Made by a program: the position numbers and the translations under genes. This document shows positions 21,860 to 31,926 of a stretch of 64,000 nucleotides of DNA, in pieces. Below the pieces are notes generated by a model that was not told the DNA's origin, searched no databases, and saw only the letters and a program-made list of their open reading frames with translations. The stretch is from Nemertoderma westbladi (lineage: Eukaryota > Xenacoelomorpha > Nemertodermatida > Nemertodermatidae): contig JAUCBJ010007887.1 of NCBI GenBank assembly GCA_032718475.1, forward strand, positions 59,418 through 123,417, written 5' to 3'. Each line of letters begins with the position of its first letter. The stretch's first letter is position 1.

Positions 21860-22160
21860 GCGATGTAAAAAGCGACGCGTACGTGCTTGTGTGGTGTAGT
21901 TATTTGGCGTCTGTTATTGGTACGTGTCTAGCACGTCATTTGACGTGCTTGTGTGGTGTTCCAGTGTAGTATTTGACGTCTGATGACGTAATTGACACGT
22001 GTCTAGCAAGTCATTTGACGTAAACTGTAGCACGTCATGGTTTGTCGTGCTCAAACACGTGTTTGACACTTCCAAAATACACGTAGCCAGGACGTCATTT
22101 TCAACACGTTGACGTCAAATAATTACGTCGTATCCACGTGTTTTAGACGTGTTGATGCTT
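21860..22160. repeat. Right subterminal region with ACGT motifs
   Basis: ACGT cores recur every ~10-30 bp (GACGCGTACGTGC, GACGTGC, GACGTCTGATGACG, ACACGTGTC, GACGTCA, CACGTG). Several are palindromic. It mirrors the left end of the TIR element in composition though the repeats are not tandem here. Confidence 0.7.
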
Positions 22161-22166
22161 ATAGGG

Positions 22167-23493
22167 TACACACACTCGGGTCACTTGTCCGTTAGTCAAT
22201 GCCTTCCAGAATGTCACTGTATTATTATGTATCCTTGGATACTATCAGTGCACTATTTATTCCCTATGCTATTCAATGGGACAAGCTTTCTATTGTTCTT
22301 TTAACTCAATTCTAATTCTAGCGTGGTTGTTGCTATGGTGACATTATGCAAAGCTAGCGGTAGAATTAGGGTGATTCCAATGCATACAGATCTGGGATGT
22401 TATTTAATAGTAATTCTTTAATAGTCAATGTTCTGTTTTATACATGACTTTATGAATTTTATCGGCTATTGACTATGTTTGGGAGACTTTCACACACTCA
22501 TACGCATGCTAAGATAAATCTCCGCTCCCTTGATCTATTAATTAATGGAATTTTGGGAACTTTATAAATTGCGTAAAAATGGCAATTTATTAAATTCATT
22601 AAAAGGCATGAATTTAAATTGATTCCCTGAAATTTTATTATTTGATAATTAAATGGACATATTTTGATTCTAGAACATGTCTGGGGACACAAGATCCTTA
22701 ATTCTATGACAATTGTCTTTTTAAGAATATCGGTAAATGCTACGATATCTTAATTGACTAGAATTGTTGAAGGATCTGAATTTTACAGATTTTGACTTAT
22801 TTGATTTGTAAATATTAAATAATTAATATTTGAGATGAGCACCGATTTATTCCAGAACTTGTCTGGGGACGTTAACCACTGATTCTAGAATTTGTCTTTC
22901 AAGTATATCGGTGGGTGCCACGATATCTTAATCGACTAGAACTACAGATGGTCAAAGGGTTTAACAGATTTATTTTGCGTTATACGCTACTGTTAAAGGG
23001 ACATCACGCTACTATATGTATTATTTAATATACGGTATGAGAGCAATATCGCACGAAGCAATGTCAGTGTGAAGAGGCAAGTCGTTTCCAAGGTCTACCC
23101 AGAGCTTGGTTTAGCCGAGACACGAGGATCTGAACTTTGCATTCCTAATACTCTGCCTACCTATAATACTTAAATATAGTAGTGGCTTTATTGTACTTTA
23201 ATAAGTACGGACATTTCATCTTACTGTAGTCACGTATTTATAATATGATACGGACAGTAAGGAAAGAGGAAAATAATTATTTCTTGCCGTCGCATTAAAT
23301 ATAATATATACGTAATTAAGTAATAAACGCGAATATATATTGCACTAATCTACTAAATAATCGCTAAAATAACATTCTACTGAATAAAATTAAAGAAAAC
23401 GATTATAATAAAATTACATAGTAATACATACATAAATATAAAAATAATAAAATAATATAAAATAATAGAGTCACACACCCACTCCATATGTTG
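22167..23493 (-). other. BEL1 3' internal region, proximal part
   Basis: AT-rich sequence between the gag-protease frame and the TIR element. It contains a diverged direct repeat (ATTCTAGAAC(A/T)TGTCTGGGGAC, then a CGATATCTTAAT block) at about 22670-22770 and 22850-22945. No integrase or other protein was recognised. Confidence 0.45.
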
Positions 23494-26400
23494 TTACGTT
23501 ATGGAGTCCCTAGATGTTTGAAGGATTAGGGAGGTGGTCGTGGGAAGAGAATCTTGCCTTCCACAGTTTCCGGAGAGTCCTCCATTCCCTTCCGATAAAC
23601 ACAAACGACCGACTGGGTGATTGAGTCGCTGCATCCTGAATACAATTCCAGGTTTCCTCTTCGTCCTGGAATAGTGACGATAGAAACATCGCTCAAAGTA
23701 GATGACGGCGTCACAAAGCCGATTCCAGGAGCTATAGTGGTCCGTCGCTCTCTGCAGGAGAGGTGAGAGTCCCTGCGAGACGTCTGATGTTCCAGAGCTC
23801 CAATCGCTCTCTCTGATCTTCATGAAGGATCCACTCGCGGTGGGGAGGCCCAGATCCACGGCGTCGTCCCTGGCAACATGTAATACCGACAGATCTATCC
23901 CGGGTTCAAATAACTCCGATCCACACGTCCGGGTTTCAGGTTCGACTTTCTCCGCTCCCTTGGCTGGTATAATCTCAGTCGGAGTAAGATGGGGAGGCCA
24001 TTCATTCTCCTTACTCAGGAAGTCGGGTTCACCTAATCGGTCTGTAGTATCTGTCAGTTCTTGAGGAGTTGCTCCTCTGGAAGCGATGTCCGTTGGATTA
24101 AACTTCTTGGGGCAATATCTCCATTGATCTACATTGGAGCTAAGATTGTCATTATCTGAGGAGTGTGGTGTTCCCTCAGTTGGGTCGTCTCCCTCACTAG
24201 TATCATCTTCCCATTCACTCATCTGGCAGACGCGATCTTGAAGCAGTCTTTCCCTGAGCGTTCTACCGGAAGGTCCAGTAAGGTACCAACCTACTCTAGT
24301 TCTTACCGCATAGGTCTGTAGTGGCTGCGGTTGAGCAGGCCGTTTCTCTAATGTCTCCAGCGCCTCATGCGCGTTTTGGCCGATGAGTATTTGCACTCCA
24401 GGATAATCAGTCTGGAATCGAGGTATGTTAAGATGTTGGATGCTCTCATCCTCGTCCCAATTATAAAGGTCTGCTTGAGTAGTAGCGAAGTTCTTTATAG
24501 CCACCATTTTCACTGACCTGATGCTATGTTCTCCTAGTTCGTCCTGGGGGGTGGACAACTCACCTATATAATAGTCGGCAGCTACAGTAGAATTCCAAAC
24601 CTGCATGATCCCTGACATGTTTAGCATGGTTCGGAACTTGGGTTGTCCAGCAAAGATGACTTCGGCTAGTTCTTTATCGATGAATGTTCCTGTGCTACCG
24701 GAGTCCAGGAGGGCGTTCACTATATAGCTCTTCTGAGGTCCGTAGACCCGTAACTGGACTACAGGAAATTCTCGGATTCCTATATTGGAAGTTGGCGCTT
24801 TCCAAGATGGTTGTTGATCGGAAGTAGTTAAGGTAAGGTCGCTGTCTGTGTCTTTCTCATACACGAGTGCTCGATACACTGCGGTGGTGTTTATTAGGTA
24901 ACAGGATTCGTTTTGGTCGGAGAACTCGTCCGTATAGAATCCTTCCATCTCAGATTGATCAGTGTCGTTCACATCACTGAATTGGACATGTAGTTCGGAC
25001 TCACTTACCTGACTCGGGCTGTTTCGTTCGAATTCCGTGTGCAACAAGATATGATGTTTTGCGCCGCACTTTGCACACCTTGCGTCGGAGTTACAGGTTC
25101 GCCGTTGGTGTCCTCGTCTGAGGCAATTATAACACAACCGCTTATCCCACATGACTTCACGTCTATCCTTTAGTGATTTCCTCAGGAATTTATCACACGC
25201 ATTTAAACGGTGGGGCCCGTCGCACAGCACACATTTCGGCTTGATGTTACTTACTTTAACCTGTGCTATGTGGTGCACACTTGTTCTTTCCTCGGGCTTT
25301 CTCACCTGAATTCTTTTAGGAGACGTAGGAAGGGTTTTTTGTACCGGTTCCCTTCTGTCATTGGGTCGAGACTTGGATTTACTTACCTGATCTTTAGGCA
25401 TTTTATTGACATAATAAGATCTGTCAGTGTCTTTCCCGCTGTCCTCTCCTTGAGAAGTTTGGCTTTCACCATCGTCGGTATAACATACTGGTGTTACCCT
25501 TCTCCTAGAAACGGGTTTCTCACTTACCTTGTTTTCCAATGTCTTCTCTCTGGACTGCCTTAGGAGCTGTAATTTCACCTCGCTATCCAAGAATGACATG
25601 AGATCAGCCATGGTAGGGTCTCGTTGTTGTTGTTCCATCATATATAACACTTTCTTATCCCAGCGTGTACCTACTCCACCTTTAGGTAAAGTAGAAGCCA
25701 CTGCTCTAATAACCATAGTGTTCTGATACTCATGAGACTTACCTAGCCAGTCTAATTGTCTGCAGATCTCCTGGATCTCATCGGAAAACTCGATAATTCC
25801 GCTACTAATAAACTTTCGGGGCGCTACTAACTTGGCATACAAGTACCCAGCGATATTATTCCTATTACCATACCTGATGTTTAGTGTATCCCAAACTTGT
25901 CTTAATCCGTCTGGATGGCCAATAAACTTTAACGCCATTAACTTGGGAGATCCTTCCAAGCACTCGATGAGGTATCTAAGTTTTTCTCCATTAGATAGTA
26001 CAGAGTTCTGTATGTTATCTTTGTAATATTCATTAAAAGGTAACCATTTCATCTCATCTCCATTGAACTTGACGATCTCTCCAACCTTTACCGCTTGCCG
26101 GGCTTCGGTTCTAGCCATTTGACGCGTAAAACTTTCTTGGGCCATTGTGCTATTTAATATCGAGTTATCGGTATATAAATTTCTCGGATTATGATCAGTT
26201 CTATAGGGAATATCATTATCAACAGGTCTATAATTACCCTTAATAGGGTTCACTATAGGAGTTTCTACTTCGCTAGCAGTATATATGCGTGTAGGCTCCA
26301 CACCTTGCGCATGCAATACTTCAGACCTAACAGGTTGACACATTGTTACAGAGGGTGGTGGTATACCCTTTTGGGTATTTACTAATTTATCGCGTTCAAG

Positions 26401-28479
26401 CGCGATACTTTGCTGCACTTCTTGCAACTCTAGCCTACTTTCCCTTACTGTGCCCTTGAATTGCTGGACAGTCTCCTGCATCTGCCCGAGCAGGATATCC
26501 ATCCCCCGCCGTCTCTCGTCCACCCATTCGACCGCCGAAGCGGGAGTCGCCAACGTTGTAGCGGGCGGACGAGGGACAACGGGCGACAAATTGTGAATAT
26601 TTCGCTCGGGGTCCAGGACCTGAACTGTCTCTTGGGCAGTTCTGCGGGGCACAGGTAGCTTAGTGCTATGCAGAGGGAATTTAGAGGTAGTTTCAGGGAG
26701 CACATGTGTGTCTATCACCGAAGGGGTGATTTCAAGAACAGGCCTAATTATTTCAGGCTCATCTACTATAGTAGGGAGTCTTTCTATTTTAATTATTTGG
26801 TCTGTGGGCTCTGTACTACCTAAGTTAGTGTTATTTAGTTGCCTTCTAACAGCTGGAGGCAAATCAGGCAATTTCTGCCGGTGGAATGTTCTTTTACGTC
26901 TGCTTAGGCGAGATCGATTTCTTCCGCCTTCAGTGTCGGTGGTATCGCCTTCCTCAGATGAGGTATACCCTTGTCTTTTGGGAGTAGATCGACTCATCAT
27001 CTGCATATTACTAGCTGCTAACTGTTTACTGAAGTCGTCTTGCTTCTCTTGAAGATTTTCCAACTCCAGTTGGATGATCTCTTCAGCCGCTTTTCGTTCT
27101 ACTTCCGCCACTGCTGCCGCTTTTGCCTCTGCTGCTGCCGCTTTTGCCTCTGCCGCTGCCGCTTTTCGTTCTGCTTCCGCCACTGCTGCCGCTTTTGCCT
27201 CTGTTCGTTCTGCTTCCGCCACTGCTGCCGCTTTTGCCGCTGCCGCTGCCGCTTTTGCCTCTGCCGCTGCCGCTTTTCTTTCTGCCTCTGCCACTGCTGC
27301 TATCTTTCTGTCTTCTATACGCTTTTTCCTTACTTGTTCTTCCCTTTCTCTAGCGATGCGGAGTTGTTCATTGAATTTAGCTTGGTTCGCCGCTAACCTA
27401 TCCACATCAATCGCATCTAACACAAGTTTGGCTCCTTCGCTATTAGGGCTAAGTCCCTCTAGCCTTCTCCTCAACTCTTCATCTCCCACAAAACGCTGAT
27501 AGTCTGACAGATAGATATCAATGGCATCCTTCTTATGCGGTTTCTCTGCCGTCGCTTCACTTTCCACTTGGGAAAAAGTAGCGTCTGTTGATTCTCCATG
27601 GGTTGAGCGCTCCTCCAACTGAGCCTTCCACTGAGCTGCTCCTTGAACCTGGCGACTCACCCGTTGAAACCAAGTCTTTACGGCAACTTGCAACGACGTG
27701 TCTTGCCTTCTTTTAGAAGCCTCCTCAAAGGCGGATAAGATTAGCCTAATCCGCAGAACTCTTTCTCTAACTTGATAAAGCAGCGATCCCTGCTCTTGAG
27801 GTCCTTGAGGTTGTTGAAAAAGTTGCTTTTCTATTCGCTCCATAGAGCTGAAGAATCCCTGTGCGTATCCGGCTGCGGACCTCTTCCACACAGCTGGATC
27901 GATGGTTTCCTTGGCTACTCCCATCCGGTGTATGTCTTCCCAGGCAGCTTCTGATAAATCAAACGGGAGTCCGGGTCCGGGGAAGTTCCATTGCGACTCG
28001 ACAATAGACTTCAGTTCTTCACTAGTGTATCCCGCGTAGCTATCTCTAGTTGACCGTTGACTTCTCGCCCAATCGATCTGGTGTTCTTCCACCGCGATCA
28101 ATAACCCAGCGAGCACGGCTGCAGGAAGGATGAGAAGGGGATCCGTATAAACCGCATCCGTCATCTCTGCTCCGCTCTCGGGTGTCAGCTCTACAGTATC
28201 CTCACTACTGGAGCTGCTGGGCCGCTGAGGAATAAGTTCTTGACTAGTGGGTTGTTGCTGTTCCGCTGCCTTTTGGTCCCGCTTGACCTGAGCTCGAGTG
28301 CCTATGATAGACCTACGATGTTGGACCAGCCTAGGTTCTGTTATTACTACTGGAGGGATGACCTTCCTCACAGTGGGAGGTGAACTGGATTTACGACCAG
28401 ACGGTTGTACGTCGCTATCTGAGTCGCAGATAGTTACATCTAATAAACTGTCTGACAGGTTCTGTTTAGTATCAGACAT
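23494..28479 (-). CDS. BEL1 Gag-protease polyprotein with RT deleted in frame (1661 aa)
   Basis: The frame starts MSDTKQNLSDSLLD (ATG at 28479) and is uninterrupted. In order: acidic N-terminus, Ala/Glu-rich helix (~390-480, AEAKAAAVAEAERK repeats), a DUF1759-type Gag region (~825-990, FNGDEMKWLPFNEYY), CCHC-type knuckles (CVLCDGPHRLNAC ~1085, CYNCLRRGHQRRTC and CAKCGAKHH ~1115-1142), an aspartic protease with LLDSGSTGTFID (~1251), then an abrupt join near 1447 from SSDNDN to VDQWRYCPKKFNPTDIASRG, which belongs to the end of RNase H. The related BEL2 still has RT and RNase H between those points. The tail of ~190 residues is pol-like and of unclear role. BEL/Pao Gag packages RNA and the protease matures it; this protein could do that but cannot copy RNA. 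Confidence 0.9.
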   Translation of the reverse strand: MSDTKQNLSDSLLDVTICDSDSDVQPSGRKSSSPPTVRKVIPPVVITEPRLVQHRRSIIGTRAQVKRDQKAAEQQQPTSQELIPQRPSSSSSEDTVELTPESGAEMTDAVYTDPLLILPAAVLAGLLIAVEEHQIDWARSQRSTRDSYAGYTSEELKSIVESQWNFPGPGLPFDLSEAAWEDIHRMGVAKETIDPAVWKRSAAGYAQGFFSSMERIEKQLFQQPQGPQEQGSLLYQVRERVLRIRLILSAFEEASKRRQDTSLQVAVKTWFQRVSRQVQGAAQWKAQLEERSTHGESTDATFSQVESEATAEKPHKKDAIDIYLSDYQRFVGDEELRRRLEGLSPNSEGAKLVLDAIDVDRLAANQAKFNEQLRIAREREEQVRKKRIEDRKIAAVAEAERKAAAAEAKAAAAAAKAAAVAEAERTEAKAAAVAEAERKAAAAEAKAAAAEAKAAAVAEVERKAAEEIIQLELENLQEKQDDFSKQLAASNMQMMSRSTPKRQGYTSSEEGDTTDTEGGRNRSRLSRRKRTFHRQKLPDLPPAVRRQLNNTNLGSTEPTDQIIKIERLPTIVDEPEIIRPVLEITPSVIDTHVLPETTSKFPLHSTKLPVPRRTAQETVQVLDPERNIHNLSPVVPRPPATTLATPASAVEWVDERRRGMDILLGQMQETVQQFKGTVRESRLELQEVQQSIALERDKLVNTQKGIPPPSVTMCQPVRSEVLHAQGVEPTRIYTASEVETPIVNPIKGNYRPVDNDIPYRTDHNPRNLYTDNSILNSTMAQESFTRQMARTEARQAVKVGEIVKFNGDEMKWLPFNEYYKDNIQNSVLSNGEKLRYLIECLEGSPKLMALKFIGHPDGLRQVWDTLNIRYGNRNNIAGYLYAKLVAPRKFISSGIIEFSDEIQEICRQLDWLGKSHEYQNTMVIRAVASTLPKGGVGTRWDKKVLYMMEQQQRDPTMADLMSFLDSEVKLQLLRQSREKTLENKVSEKPVSRRRVTPVCYTDDGESQTSQGEDSGKDTDRSYYVNKMPKDQVSKSKSRPNDRREPVQKTLPTSPKRIQVRKPEERTSVHHIAQVKVSNIKPKCVLCDGPHRLNACDKFLRKSLKDRREVMWDKRLCYNCLRRGHQRRTCNSDARCAKCGAKHHILLHTEFERNSPSQVSESELHVQFSDVNDTDQSEMEGFYTDEFSDQNESCYLINTTAVYRALVYEKDTDSDLTLTTSDQQPSWKAPTSNIGIREFPVVQLRVYGPQKSYIVNALLDSGSTGTFIDKELAEVIFAGQPKFRTMLNMSGIMQVWNSTVAADYYIGELSTPQDELGEHSIRSVKMVAIKNFATTQADLYNWDEDESIQHLNIPRFQTDYPGVQILIGQNAHEALETLEKRPAQPQPLQTYAVRTRVGWYLTGPSGRTLRERLLQDRVCQMSEWEDDTSEGDDPTEGTPHSSDNDNLSSNVDQWRYCPKKFNPTDIASRGATPQELTDTTDRLGEPDFLSKENEWPPHLTPTEIIPAKGAEKVEPETRTCGSELFEPGIDLSVLHVARDDAVDLGLPTASGSFMKIRESDWSSGTSDVSQGLSPLLQRATDHYSSWNRLCDAVIYFERCFYRHYSRTKRKPGIVFRMQRLNHPVGRLCLSEGNGGLSGNCGRQDSLPTTTSLILQTSRDSIT

Positions 28480-28618
28480 GACTAGGTATGTACAGTTGAA
28501 TGCCTACTGCTATATTACAGTCTAAGCAAGTCTAGTAACTCAGTATGAACTGCTAGCCTAGTAATTAATTACCGTTACTGCTACTCAGTGTAGCGTGATA
28601 TATATATAATATATTAGA

Positions 28619-28855
28619 ATACCGGTATACTTATAGTATATATAACTATTATTACAGACTAGGTTTATCACAGAATACCGGTATAATTTTAGCACAAATA
28701 TATATAAATATATAATAGGCCTATCGGAATACCGGTATACAGCTTACAGTTTGTAGGATATATAATTCTGAAATAGAATTAATTACAAGTACCGGTATAA
28801 TTTCAGCCTAGATTTATAGAAATAAAGATAATAGGCCTATCGTAAATACCGGTAT
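28619..28855. repeat. ~57-bp periodic repeat carrying ATACCGGTAT palindromes
   Basis: The palindrome (once with GT for the first two bases) lies at 28619, 28675, 28729, 28789 and 28846, spaced 54-60 bp. The intervening bases are AT-rich and only loosely alike (several contain TAATAGGCCTATC). BEL2 has two at 56573 and 56634, in the same place relative to gag. Confidence 0.75.
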
Positions 28856-29789
28856 ATCAATTATTTTAGAATAATTGAATTTCTGAACTTTAAGGGTTAC
28901 TTTGTTACTTTACTTACTTTATTACCGTTATTTGAGCAGTAGTCCAACTGATATTGAGACCTAATGGTTTTATGGTAGGCCTACTATTTATAAATCGTTA
29001 GATTTGATTTATAATGTATTTATATCCGTTTTAATGGGTTTAGTCAATGTTTGAAATAAATGTTATTATTTCTGGGGTAATCACTACACAAAGCGGTGCG
29101 CTTTCAGTGAAGTGTTACGTATAGGACACTAAAACAAATAATTCTAATTTACCTAAGTTACTTAATACTACAAATTACGTACAATTCGGGTGAGATTACA
29201 ATCTCTAAATAAATGCAAAAATTTACAAAAAACACAAAATACGAATTTTTAGGGTAATTTTACAAGAAGTCTACAAACCAGCCTAACAAAGGGTTAGAAA
29301 ACTGGTTATTACAACGGACAGGGTACTGCGGTATTTGAAAATAATACGTAGTAGTAAATACACTGCGTTGTCCAGATAGGAAAATACCACCGCCTGACGA
29401 CCTATAGCCGTATCGCTATAGGTTCTACGTTATGTATCACGGAGTGTTCCTACCTAGAAGTTAATAGAGCTAATCGAATGTGCCTATCAACCACTTTACA
29501 ACACAAATATAATGCCTACACTAATTATTTTCGGAAAGCACTGTACACTAAACCCTAAATTAGGTACGAGTACTTGTACAACAAATAATCAGTAGTTAAA
29601 TATACTTGAACAGCTAAAAGAACCACGGCATCTGCTGGAGTGACCGATGCACAAAATCACCAGTCTTTACCTACGCCGAGCAGCCCGTGTAGTACCGAGG
29701 TTAATTTAACTATAGCGGTATGTATAACAAACACAATTACTGTAGGAACAAACTTGGGGACTTGAATGTTGCGAATAATCGCATAAACT

Positions 29790-30370
29790 CTGAATAATAA
29801 ATATTACGCTACGCGTACAAACTACTCAAACAAAATACAGACCGAACACTGACAGACTACTATCAAGCCTAAACAAACCACGGTATATGCAGACTCCGAA
29901 ATGATTAGGGAGTATGCGCTCTAACCCAGTAGTGCGACTTATTCTTTAGTTGGGGGTTTACCTTACAGCGTTCGCTGCCCCTACTGCCTAATCGTACTTA
30001 ATCGGACAGATGATCTACACACGCGGCAATCCGTTCAGACTTAATAACAGCTAGACAACTATCCAGCCTACAAATTATTTAAATAAAATTATACGCTACC
30101 CGTACAGACTTACACAAACAAAGTACAGACTAAACGATGGCAGACTACTCTCAAGCCTAAATAAACCACAGGACATGCAGACTCCGAAATGATTAGGGAG
30201 TATGCGCTCTAACCCAGTAGTGCGACTTATTCTTTAGTTGGGGGTTTACCTTACCGCATTGGCTGCCCCTACTTCCTAACCGTACTTAATCGGACAAGTG
30301 CTCTACACACACTGTAATCCGTTCAGACTTAACAGCAATCAGACAACAGCTCAGCCTACAAATTGTCTGT
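29790..30370. repeat. 288-bp tandem duplication in BEL1 leader
   Basis: AGTATGCGCTCTAACCCAG occurs at 29911 and 30199, and the blocks around both align for nearly 290 bp (AGACTCCGAAATGATTAGGG ... TCCGTTCAGACTTAA). Differences are few but more than between the LTRs, so the duplication predates this insertion. Confidence 0.85.
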
Positions 30371-30687
30371 ACAATCTGATGAGGTTTACACGCCTTCTGT
30401 TCAATACTGGCCTACAAACAAATAAAACTTGACAGAAATAAGTAAAAATCTCAATAAAAAACCAGGGCTGCAGTCCCTGATTAATTATTAAGGCCTACTG
30501 GTATATAATAATCAAAATCGAATAATACTGCTGTACCTGTACTGCTGTAGGTACCGGTCCGGGTAGTTAGGTAGTCAGGCCTACTGGTACCGGTTCTGGC
30601 AGTTGGGCCTACTGACCTACAGATGTACCGGTTGACCGGTACTTTCAACTTTATTGCTTACTGCAATAAAGAAGCTATATCCTTTAA

Positions 30688-31926
30688 TGTTCGCGCTTTC
30701 AGACCTTTGGCAGTTTAACCCACCAAATTAAGATGTCTTCTAGATATTAAATCAGTTTTTAGTCTTTGACAAGTATTTGATTCACTACACTAGTCGAAAC
30801 CAATCCGTGCGCGACCATTCACCCGCTGGATATTCCCGGGAGATTGGGTTCGACGGTTTAATTTTATTGCTATGTAAGCCTAATGTATTATTCGACTGAC
30901 AGTATTATATAATCTCTGACAATATTATTCACCTTCGGTAATATTAACAGTTCCTTTAGGACGTGGCGCTTTATCTATATAAACAGAGTTATGACTTAAA
31001 CTACTCACAACGATATGGCTTAATTATAATTCACATATATGGCGCATTCTTTAGGAATTGCTTCTTTAACAGACTCACTCATACACAATGCTGCACAATA
31101 CTGCACACTAATCTGCCAATCTTCACTGATTTTAGTCACATATAAAAGGAACACAGACTGACTCATGTAGGGTCTATCAAATAACATTAGATTCACTTCA
31201 AACCACTTTAACATAAGTCACAATCGTTTATCTGTAACCCTTCTCTCTTACCTTCGGTATATCAAGAATATTGGGTTTCGGGGTTGTTTATCGTTATTCC
31301 AAATATAATAATTCATCAACCATATTATGAAGAACTGACGGTAAATAGCAGTATAAAACAACAATTAAAACACTGATTGCTATGAGTTTGCAATGTTTCA
31401 GCAGTCAGCATGTATGATCAGTCAGCAGTATGCCGCAGTAGTCATTAGTTAAAGGATATATGCCCTTTATAATTAAACCTACTAGTGTAAGACTAAAAAC
31501 AGTAAAGCACAAAATACTTCCAAGCCGTTCTTTCTTAGGCTCAGGACTGAATGTAAACACTGCACATAGGCATTGCGTCATTTCTCGGAAATTTTCTGTA
31601 CAAGGAGCCACAAAAACGCTCTAATTGGCTGACTGAACTGAGAGACGCCGTAGAACAAAGGAAATCAACACGTATGAATGTCAGCTATTAACCGTAGTCA
31701 TAGTAACTACTGTTCAAGAGTAGCTATCACCCCTTTGCGTCACGAATTGCCATAGAATCATAAAATATGCCTTTCACAGTACACATACGGAGGAAATAGG
31801 TCTTAGATCCTCTAAAAACACCGATACAGCAATAATACGGTCTCTTACACTTATTAAATCAACTACAGAGTATTTTAATGTAAAAGATAATAAAAATAAC
31901 GGGGCAATTCAGCAAAGGCTTTTACA
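30688..31926 (-). repeat. BEL1 5' LTR (1239 bp, intact)
   Basis: Reads TGTAAAAGCC ... GCGCGAACA on the minus strand. It is nearly identical to the 3' LTR and keeps the single, unduplicated ATATTATGAAGAACT site. LTRs carry the promoter and the polyadenylation signal. The outer edge abuts CCTGC (31927-31931). Confidence 0.93.

Larger units (their letters stand above)
17673..22166. mobile_element. 4.5 kb terminal-inverted-repeat element in BEL1, with cargo-like ORF
   Basis: The ends are CCCTATAAGCAT at 17673 and its inverse ATGCTTATAGGG at 22155-22166, flanked on both sides by TA. Weaker inverted similarity runs further in (ACGTCTA). Both ends carry dense ACGT-core motifs (ACGTC, ACGTG) over ~300 bp, the left one as tandem ~60-bp repeats. 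The inside holds a truncated RTE fragment, a DUF4806-like frame and a 30-bp minisatellite. No transposase was found, so this is probably non-autonomous. A TA duplication fits Tc1/mariner-like elements, but two bases are weak evidence and the superfamily is open. Confidence 0.65.
28480..30687 (-). promoter_or_regulatory. BEL1 5' leader between LTR and gag
   Basis: 2.2 kb untranslated leader, similar in part to the BEL2 leader (54989-56778). It contains a periodic ATACCGGTAT palindrome series near gag and a 288-bp tandem duplication near 29790-30370. The sequence directly after the LTR (TTAAAGGATATAGC on the minus strand) should hold the tRNA primer site, but I could not match it to a tRNA. Confidence 0.65.
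12632..31926 (-). mobile_element. BEL1: BEL/Pao LTR retrotransposon with nested insertions
   Basis: Minus-strand element. The 5' LTR is 30688-31926 and the 3' LTR 12632-16185. The LTRs begin TGTAAAAGCC and end GCGCGAACA. The flanking 5-bp duplications are CCTGC at 12627-12631 and 31927-31931, and the joined flanks reproduce the uninterrupted site at about 8322-8338. A purine-rich GGGAGCGG precedes the 3' LTR, as a polypurine tract should. Inside are a 2.2 kb leader, one long gag-protease frame (23494-28479) and a 3' part holding a 4.5 kb TIR element; the 3' LTR carries an RLE LINE. RT, most of RNase H and any recognisable integrase are missing, so movement would need proteins from a relative. 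Confidence 0.9.

Noticed and set aside
30963-31611. Small proteins of 60-68 codons in the BEL1 LTRs
   Set aside because: They are identical in both LTRs because LTRs are copies, and they show no domain. LTR promoter and leader function explains the sequence.
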